NCBI RefSeq assembly: GCF_001418085.1
Contig: NZ_LIQH01000019.1
Location: 1 to 37,991 of the forward strand
From: Lacinutrix algicola
GTDB lineage: Bacteria; Bacteroidota; Bacteroidia; Flavobacteriales; Flavobacteriaceae
Direction of reading: 5' to 3'
Length of the DNA: 37,991 nt
The notes below the pieces were generated by a model. The model saw only the letters and a program-made list of their open reading frames with translations. It was not told the DNA's origin and did not search any database. Positions 32,834 to 37,991 of this stretch are shown here, piece by piece. The position numbers and the translations under genes are program-made. Every line of letters begins with the position of its first letter. Within the stretch, counting starts at the first letter, position 1.

Positions 32834-34249
32834 TTAATCGAAAACAAACAGTCTGTATAAACCTGTTTTGTAATTAAAAGATCCCCAAACATAATCATCC
32901 TTATAACGAAATACAGATTGAGTATCTAAGTGGTTGAAGTCTTTTGTGAATTTATTTATTTTATCGAAACCATTTTCAGGAATTAAATTAGAATTGTGGT
33001 TAAAATGTTCATTAAATAAGCATTTAATTTGTACAGATTTTGTTTTATTATAATTGTCGAAAGCAGAAAATAAAACACCACCTATTGCTCCTCCAAGCAG
33101 ACCGCCAACTACAGACATTGTTCCGCCCGTAGCAATCTTGCTTGATCCAATAGTTACAACATAGTTACTACTATCTTTATAAACAGCAACACCCAAGTGT
33201 TTGTTGGCTATTTTTCTTAAATATTGAGACGTGTTTTCTAATACACGCACACCATATTTACCATCTCCCACTTTTTGAATCATTTTTGTATTCTTAAAGC
33301 CTATTGTTTCATGCTTTCCAACTTTATAGCTTTTAAGCATTTTCATTTCTGGATAAGTATAAACAGAAAATAGAAGTTTATCATTAGTAGCATAGACATT
33401 AAAGTAGTGGTTGTCGAAAATAAAGGAGTTAATACCAGATTTTAATTCACCTTTAATAAAGCCTAAATTTTCTACAGCATTAAATTTTAATACTCCATCA
33501 GCAACATTAATGTTTACTATAAAAGTGCGTTTTCCAAAAAAGTTATTTGTTAACACGATTTCTCCATCTTTATAAAACACTTTAGTTTGAGCAGTTACGC
33601 TCTCTAAAGCCAACGGTTCTCCAATGTCAATTTTCTTAATTTCAGAAGCATATGCAAAAATAAGACTGTTGAAATCGACAGCTAAGTCTGTGTCAGATTT
33701 TATTTGGTCTTCTGGTAAGTTAATTTCTTTATTAGTAATATTGGCATTATTGTCTAAAGTATACAGGTTAAGTTTAGAGGTTTTATATACTGATGTTAGA
33801 ACATAAAACTTATCCTTATCCGAAAAGCTATTTACATACTCTTCTTTTTTAAAATTGATGTCTAAATCATCAACCAACTTAAAAGTACCAGTTTTAAAAT
33901 TAATTTTTAAATACCCAAATTTTAATGTGGAATTACGTTTAAAGTAGAGAGTGTAACTATCATTCTCTATAGATTGACCAGCGATATGCCTGCTTTTTTT
34001 GGGAATATCGTCTATAACTACTTTTGAAACCAGTTCCTGGTTTTGATTATATAAATATGCTACTATTTGCTTTTTTTCTCTTAAAAAGAAAGCAATATTT
34101 CCAGATTCTTTATCAATAATTGGCAAAGCATCTTTTAAGTTTGAATATTCTCCTTGCAAACCTGTTTCGATAACAATCCAGTTTCTTTGTGCAGAAACGG
34201 TTGTGCCAATTAATAGCAAAAATAGAATTGGAAATAGCTTGTTAAACAT
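32834..34249 (-). CDS. Secreted protein of unknown function with internal glycine-zipper segment
   Basis: 471 residues with a signal peptide ending at VSAQ (21). The first 340 residues alternate short beta strands with turns (for example NIAFFLREKKQIVAYLYNQ, KFYVLTSVYKTSKLNLYTLD), suggestive of a beta-propeller-like fold, though no repeat signature is clear. At 375-392 a glycine-rich hydrophobic stretch (GGTMSVVGGLLGGAIGGVL) resembles a glycine zipper that could insert in a membrane. The C-terminal 75 residues are polar and aromatic (YVWGSFNYKTGLYRLFVFD). No family is recognised. It begins three bases after the metG stop, so it is cotranscribed with metG. I see no clear terminator after it. 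Confidence 0.75.
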   Translation of the reverse strand: MFNKLFPILFLLLIGTTVSAQRNWIVIETGLQGEYSNLKDALPIIDKESGNIAFFLREKKQIVAYLYNQNQELVSKVVIDDIPKKSRHIAGQSIENDSYTLYFKRNSTLKFGYLKINFKTGTFKLVDDLDINFKKEEYVNSFSDKDKFYVLTSVYKTSKLNLYTLDNNANITNKEINLPEDQIKSDTDLAVDFNSLIFAYASEIKKIDIGEPLALESVTAQTKVFYKDGEIVLTNNFFGKRTFIVNINVADGVLKFNAVENLGFIKGELKSGINSFIFDNHYFNVYATNDKLLFSVYTYPEMKMLKSYKVGKHETIGFKNTKMIQKVGDGKYGVRVLENTSQYLRKIANKHLGVAVYKDSSNYVVTIGSSKIATGGTMSVVGGLLGGAIGGVLFSAFDNYNKTKSVQIKCLFNEHFNHNSNLIPENGFDKINKFTKDFNHLDTQSVFRYKDDYVWGSFNYKTGLYRLFVFD

Positions 34250-34252
34250 TAT

Positions 34253-36310
34253 TTAGCTTATTTGTAAACCGTTAGAGACATTTGCATCATCAGGATTTAC
34301 GAATACTAATTTTCCATCTGCGTTTTCAGTCATTAAAATCATGCCTTCGCTATCTACACCACGTAAGGCTCTTGGTGCTAAGTTAACCAATACGGTTACT
34401 TTTTTGCCAACAACTTCCTCGGCTGTAAAGCTTTCTGCTATTCCAGAAACAATGGTTCTAACATCTATTCCTGTATCTACTTTTAATACTAAAAGTTTCT
34501 TAGCTTTTGGCATTTTTTCAGCTTCCAGAATTGTACCAACTCTTAAGTCTAGTTTTGTAAAATCGTCGAAAGCAATAGTGTCTTTTTGTGGTTCAGCCAC
34601 TTTATTGGCAGCTTCGTTCGCTTTCTTGCTAGCTTCTAATTTATCTAACTGTGCTTGTATTTCGGTGTCTTCAATTTTAGAGAATAATAACTCACCTTTT
34701 CCTATTTGGTGTCCAGCAGAAATTAATATTTCTTTAGTTGCAATGTCTTCCCATTTGTTCTCATCACTATTTAAAATGTTTTTTAATTTAGTTGATGTGA
34801 ATGGTAAAAACGGCTCGCATAAAGTTGATAATGCCGATGCTATTTGTAAAGCAACATACATAATTGTTTTAGTACGGGCTTCGTCAGTTTTTACTAATTT
34901 CCAAGGCTCTTCGTCTGCAAGATATTTATTTCCTAAGCGCGCTAAGTTCATTAACTCTTGAGAAGCTTCTCTAAAACGGTAACGCTCTAAAGAACTTTCT
35001 ATAACACTTGGGAACGCTTTTATTGTTGCCAAAGTTTCTTCGTCTATGGTAGAGAATTCACTTGGAGTTGGTATAATACCTTCGTAATATTTGTTAGTTA
35101 AAACAACCACACGGTTAATAAAGTTTCCGAAAATGGCAACTAATTCGTTGTTATTTCTTGCTTGGAAATCTTTCCAAGTAAAATCGTTATCCTTAGTTTC
35201 TGGAGCATTGGCGGTTAAAGCATAACGCAATACATCCTGTTTGTCTGGGAAATCTATTAAGTATTCTGGTAACCAAACAGCCCAATTTTTAGAGGTAGAC
35301 AATTTGTTGCCTTCTAAATTTAAAAACTCGTTTGCTGGTACATTGTCTGGTAATATATAAGAACCTTCTGCTTTAAGCATTGCTGGAAAAATAATACAGT
35401 GAAATACAATATTATCTTTACCAATAAAGTGAACTAGCTTAGTATCTTCATCTTTCCAATATGGTTCCCAGTCTTTGTTTTCTCTTGCTGCCCATTCTTT
35501 GGTTGCAGAGATGTAACCAATTGGAGCATCGAACCAAACGTATAATACTTTGCCTTCTCCTCCTGGAACAGGAACTGGAATTCCCCAATCAAGATCACGG
35601 GTTACTGCTCTTGGTCTTAAACCATCGTCTAACCAAGATTTACATTGACCGTAAACATTAGCCTTCCAATCTTTTTTATGACCTTCTAAAATCCACTCTT
35701 TTAAAAAGGCTTCATGTTTATTTAGTGGTAAAAACCAGTGTTTTGTTTCTTTTAAACTAGGTACATTTCCAGTAATTGCAGATTTAGGGTTTATTAAATC
35801 TGTAGCATTATGGCTTGTTCCACATTTTTCACATTGATCGCCATAACTTTCCTCATTACCACATTTTGGGCAAGTACCAACAACAAAACGATCGGCAAGA
35901 AATTGGTTTGCTTCTGCATCGTATAATTGTTCAGACACTTCTTCAATAAATTCATTTTTATCATACAAAGTCTTAAAAAACTCTGATGCTGTATCATGAT
36001 GAATTTTAGCAGAGGTACGCGAATAGTTGTCGAAAGTAATACCGAAATCTAAAAAGGACTGCTTAATAATAGCGTGGTATCTATCCACAATTTGTTGAGG
36101 CGTAACACCTTCTTTTTTTGCTTTAATAGTAATTGGCACACCGTGCTCATCACTTCCACAAATAAAAGCAACATCGTTTCCTGTTAATCTTTTGTAACGT
36201 GCGTAAATATCTGCAGGCACATAAACACCAGCTAAATGTCCAATATGTATTGGTCCGTTAGTGTATGGTAATGCTGCGGTAATGGTATATCTTTTAGGAT
36301 CTTTCGACAT
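34253..36310 (-). CDS. metG: Methionyl-tRNA synthetase with C-terminal tRNA-binding domain
   Basis: Charges tRNA-Met. 685 residues from the ATG at 36310. An in-frame ATG at 36343 lies upstream of the -7 box and adds a non-homologous leader, so I reject it. The class I signature HIGH is at 22-25 (PIHIGHLAG). A zinc knuckle follows (CPKCG ... CEKCG, about 147-163). The KMSKS-type loop is KLSTS (GNKLSTSKN, about 336-342). After the anticodon-binding helical domain, a charged linker (about 550-580) leads to a Trbp111/EMAP-II-like OB domain (about 585-685, [22 protein letters not shown]), which supports dimer formation and tRNA binding. The secreted 471-residue protein gene follows three bases later. 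Confidence 0.98.
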   Translation of the reverse strand: MSKDPKRYTITAALPYTNGPIHIGHLAGVYVPADIYARYKRLTGNDVAFICGSDEHGVPITIKAKKEGVTPQQIVDRYHAIIKQSFLDFGITFDNYSRTSAKIHHDTASEFFKTLYDKNEFIEEVSEQLYDAEANQFLADRFVVGTCPKCGNEESYGDQCEKCGTSHNATDLINPKSAITGNVPSLKETKHWFLPLNKHEAFLKEWILEGHKKDWKANVYGQCKSWLDDGLRPRAVTRDLDWGIPVPVPGGEGKVLYVWFDAPIGYISATKEWAARENKDWEPYWKDEDTKLVHFIGKDNIVFHCIIFPAMLKAEGSYILPDNVPANEFLNLEGNKLSTSKNWAVWLPEYLIDFPDKQDVLRYALTANAPETKDNDFTWKDFQARNNNELVAIFGNFINRVVVLTNKYYEGIIPTPSEFSTIDEETLATIKAFPSVIESSLERYRFREASQELMNLARLGNKYLADEEPWKLVKTDEARTKTIMYVALQIASALSTLCEPFLPFTSTKLKNILNSDENKWEDIATKEILISAGHQIGKGELLFSKIEDTEIQAQLDKLEASKKANEAANKVAEPQKDTIAFDDFTKLDLRVGTILEAEKMPKAKKLLVLKVDTGIDVRTIVSGIAESFTAEEVVGKKVTVLVNLAPRALRGVDSEGMILMTENADGKLVFVNPDDANVSNGLQIS

Positions 36311-36330
36311 GAATTCTTGTAATTTAACAA

Positions 36331-36338
36331 CAAAAATA
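36331..36338 (-). promoter_or_regulatory. -7 promoter box TATTTTTG of metG
   Basis: The minus strand reads TATTTTTG (TAnnTTTG), 20 bases before the ATG at 36310. It lies downstream of the alternative ATG at 36343 and so supports the shorter metG start. Confidence 0.5.
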
Positions 36339-36487
36339 ATCATTACCTTTTTTAAAATTGAATTCTTAACCTTGGATTTAATAAAAAGGAGTGTTTTTTT
36401 AATAGATTTGAGTAGAAAAGTGATGGGATAGTGCTTTTATTCAATATTATGAGGCTAATCTGTTTTTTTTTAAGAAGTACTTCATTT

Positions 36488-36495
36488 TAATTTTG
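36488..36495 (+). promoter_or_regulatory. -7 promoter box TAATTTTG of the LD-carboxypeptidase gene
   Basis: TAATTTTG (TAnnTTTG), 24 bases before the ATG at 36520. The 209 bases between metG and this gene contain only this box and the metG box. Confidence 0.5.
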
Positions 36496-36519
36496 TAAAA
36501 TATCGGTTACATTTACATT

Positions 36520-37530
36520 ATGATAGAAAAAATATTAATTATTACTGTGTTATTTTTCTTCGGAAGTATTAACGTTTCGGCTCAAGAGCACACTAATATT
36601 AAAATACCCTCAAAATTGATACAACCACCTTATTTAAAAGCAGGAGATACTGTTGCTATTGTAGCGCCATCTGGTGTTTTAAAAAACAGAGCAGACGAAG
36701 TTACACGTGCTAAAAAACTATTAGAAAGTTGGCAATTAAATGTTGTAGTTGGTAAACACGTTTTTAGTAGAGATAACCATTTTGCAGGCACAGATCAAGA
36801 GCGTTGTGAAGATTTTCAAGAAGCTTTAGATAGTCCAAACATCAAAGCCATTTGGAGTGCAAGAGGAGGTTATGGAACGGTGAGAATTCTTGATAAACTA
36901 GATTATTCAAAATTTTTAGAACAACCAAAATGGGTTATTGGCTATAGCGATATTACTGCTTTGCACAACCAAATTCATACTAAAGGAGTGGAAAGTATTC
37001 ATGGAATTATGTGTGTTAGTTTACCTAAAAATCAAGAAGAAATTAAAGAAAGCATAGACACTTTTAAAGCTTCAGTTTTTGGTAAACCTATACATTACAC
37101 TTTAAAAGAATCTAAATACAATAGAGAAGGTAAAGCTACCGGGCAATTGGTAGGTGGGAACTTAACAATATTGCATACTATGTTGGGCTCTAATACAAGT
37201 ATTGATACAAAAGGGAAAATTTTATTTATTGAAGAAATAGGAGAATATAAATACCACATCGATCGCATGCTTCAAAGTTTAAAACGCGCTGGTTATTTTG
37301 ATGATTGCAAAGGTGTAGTTGTAGGAGGTATGAGTAGAATGAGAAAGAATACAACACTTTGGGGAACTAGCGTAGAGCAACTTATTTTAGATGCTTTAGC
37401 AGATTATAATTTTCCAATAGCTTTTAATATGCCAGCTGGACATGAGGATGATAATCGGGCTATGATTATGGGAAGAATTATTGATTTGGAAGTGAGTAAA
37501 ACAAAATCAACAATTAAGTTTGAAGAATAA
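36520..37530 (+). CDS. LD-carboxypeptidase (peptidase family S66), exported form
   Basis: 336 residues. S66 enzymes remove the terminal D-alanine from tetrapeptide muropeptides during murein recycling. The catalytic triad is recognisable as Ser143 (IGYSDITAL), Glu238/239 (FIEEIGEY) and His308 (PAGHEDDN), and the N-terminal entry motif KAGDTVAIVAPSG (40-52) is present. Unlike E. coli LdcA, which is cytoplasmic, this protein begins with a signal peptide ending VSAQ (22), so it should act in the periplasm. It has its own -7 box and is followed by yraN after 72 bases. Confidence 0.93.
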   Translation: MIEKILIITVLFFFGSINVSAQEHTNIKIPSKLIQPPYLKAGDTVAIVAPSGVLKNRADEVTRAKKLLESWQLNVVVGKHVFSRDNHFAGTDQERCEDFQEALDSPNIKAIWSARGGYGTVRILDKLDYSKFLEQPKWVIGYSDITALHNQIHTKGVESIHGIMCVSLPKNQEEIKESIDTFKASVFGKPIHYTLKESKYNREGKATGQLVGGNLTILHTMLGSNTSIDTKGKILFIEEIGEYKYHIDRMLQSLKRAGYFDDCKGVVVGGMSRMRKNTTLWGTSVEQLILDALADYNFPIAFNMPAGHEDDNRAMIMGRIIDLEVSKTKSTIKFEE

Positions 37531-37581
37531 ATTACTGTTGCATATAATATAAATAGATTAAATTTTAGTTTGTAGGATGAG

Positions 37582-37601
37582 ATTCCTGCCTACGCAGGAA
37601 T
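37582..37601. repeat. Short palindromic hairpin element at the yraN start
   Basis: ATTCCTGCCTACGCAGGAAT: perfect eight-base arms around loop CTAC, ending one base before the yraN ATG (37603). From memory, ATTCCTGC...GCAGGAAT palindromes recur between flavobacterial genes as REP-like elements. It is the only copy I see in this window. It covers the region where ribosomes would bind. Confidence 0.55.
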
Positions 37602-37602
37602 T

Positions 37603-37962
37603 ATGGCACAACACAACGAGTTAGGAAAAAAAGGAGAGCAACTTGCTGTAGATTTCTTGCTGCAAAAAGGCTACGAGATTTTAGAACGTAACTATAGATT
37701 TCAAAAAGCCGAAGTTGATATTATTGCTCAAATAAAAGACACATTGGCTATAGTTGAGGTTAAAACAAGATCGAGTACAGATTTTGGTAATCCTCAAGAT
37801 TTTGTGAAACCAAAACAAATTCAAAATTTAGTAAAAGCGGTTGATGAATTTGTAACCGCAAATAAATTAGATGTAGAAGTTCGTTTCGATATTATTGCTA
37901 TTGTAAAAGAGAATAAAGAATTTAAGATTGAGCATTTAGAAGATGCTTTTTACCATTTTTAA
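37603..37962 (+). CDS. yraN: YraN/UPF0102 family protein, PD-(D/E)XK nuclease-like
   Basis: 119 residues, full length for the family. It begins with the usual HNELGKKGEQLAVDFL, so the start at 37603 is secure even though a hairpin directly precedes it. The restriction-endonuclease-like core shows Glu12, Asp39 (AEVDIIA) and Glu52-x-Lys54 (VEVKTRS), which is the complete PD-(D/E)XK metal-binding set. Related proteins are Holliday-junction-resolvase-like, but the in vivo role is not established. Cytoplasmic. Only 29 bases remain after its stop, so its terminator and following gene are not visible. Confidence 0.93.
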   Translation: MAQHNELGKKGEQLAVDFLLQKGYEILERNYRFQKAEVDIIAQIKDTLAIVEVKTRSSTDFGNPQDFVKPKQIQNLVKAVDEFVTANKLDVEVRFDIIAIVKENKEFKIEHLEDAFYHF

Positions 37963-37991
37963 AGCGTGATAATTTTAAACAAAAAAAGTTC

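Noticed and set aside
34341-34961. Long plus-strand frame of about 200 codons opposite metG
   Set aside because: It lies wholly antisense to the conserved metG C-terminal region. The openness follows from metG codon use, and no signal or motif is present.
1-37991. CRISPR array, prophage, insertion sequence, tRNA or rRNA genes
   Set aside because: I found no regularly spaced repeats, transposase or integrase motifs, terminal inverted repeats or cloverleaf-like sequences.

Overview
The window is AT-rich chromosomal DNA from a member of the Bacteroidota, almost certainly a marine-type Flavobacteriaceae. The evidence is: two TonB-dependent receptors with N-terminal carboxypeptidase-like domains; signal peptides ending in the typical ..AQ; DUF5689 and DUF3108 proteins; an OmpA protein built on flavobacterial lines; absence of Shine-Dalgarno sites; and repeated use of the Bacteroidota -7 promoter box TAnnTTTG. 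I see no phage, IS, CRISPR, tRNA or rRNA, and no gene-free stretch above 300 bases. It reads as a core-genome region with small accessory genes.

Layout. 29-3090 (minus): a four-helix membrane protein and a TonB-dependent receptor. 3257-7884 (minus): a tight operon DUF3108 - kynA (tryptophan 2,3-dioxygenase) - lipoprotein M23 peptidase - pgi. 8035-10571 (minus): hppD and hmgA, the tyrosine/homogentisate steps. With kynA this makes an aromatic amino acid breakdown neighbourhood. 10764-14819 (minus): uvrC followed directly by a patatin/outer-membrane-barrel protein. 14927-17841 (plus): retropepsin-like zinc protease - rimK - M14-type deacylase - 5-formyl-THF cyclo-ligase, a ribosomal protein S6 glutamylation module. 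17838-19123 (minus): DUF4097 protein and lspA, overlapping the previous operon tail to tail. 19191-24652: a secreted endonuclease/exonuclease/phosphatase-family enzyme (minus) divergent from a TonB receptor and DUF5689 surface lipoprotein (plus), probably one uptake/degradation locus. 24717-29253 (plus): small membrane and secreted proteins around a large OmpA protein with a cysteine cluster. 29321-36310 (minus): tex, a lipocalin-like/OmpA lipoprotein pair, and metG with a secreted partner. 36520-37962 (plus): a secreted LD-carboxypeptidase and a YraN nuclease-like protein.

Regulatory signals are unusually readable. Eleven sites match TAnnTTTG at plausible distances before genes and several decide start codons. 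Hairpin terminators with T-tracts punctuate most unit ends. Two hairpin elements do not fit this scheme: a degenerate flavobacterial intergenic element between hmgA and hppD, and a short palindrome sitting on the start of yraN.

Nothing here is clearly a new defence or mobile system. The strongest leads are the zinc-ligand His-to-Cys change in the M23 peptidase, the eight-cysteine linker in the large OmpA protein, the divergent nuclease/TonB/DUF5689 locus with dyad-symmetric promoters, and the hairpin on the yraN start.
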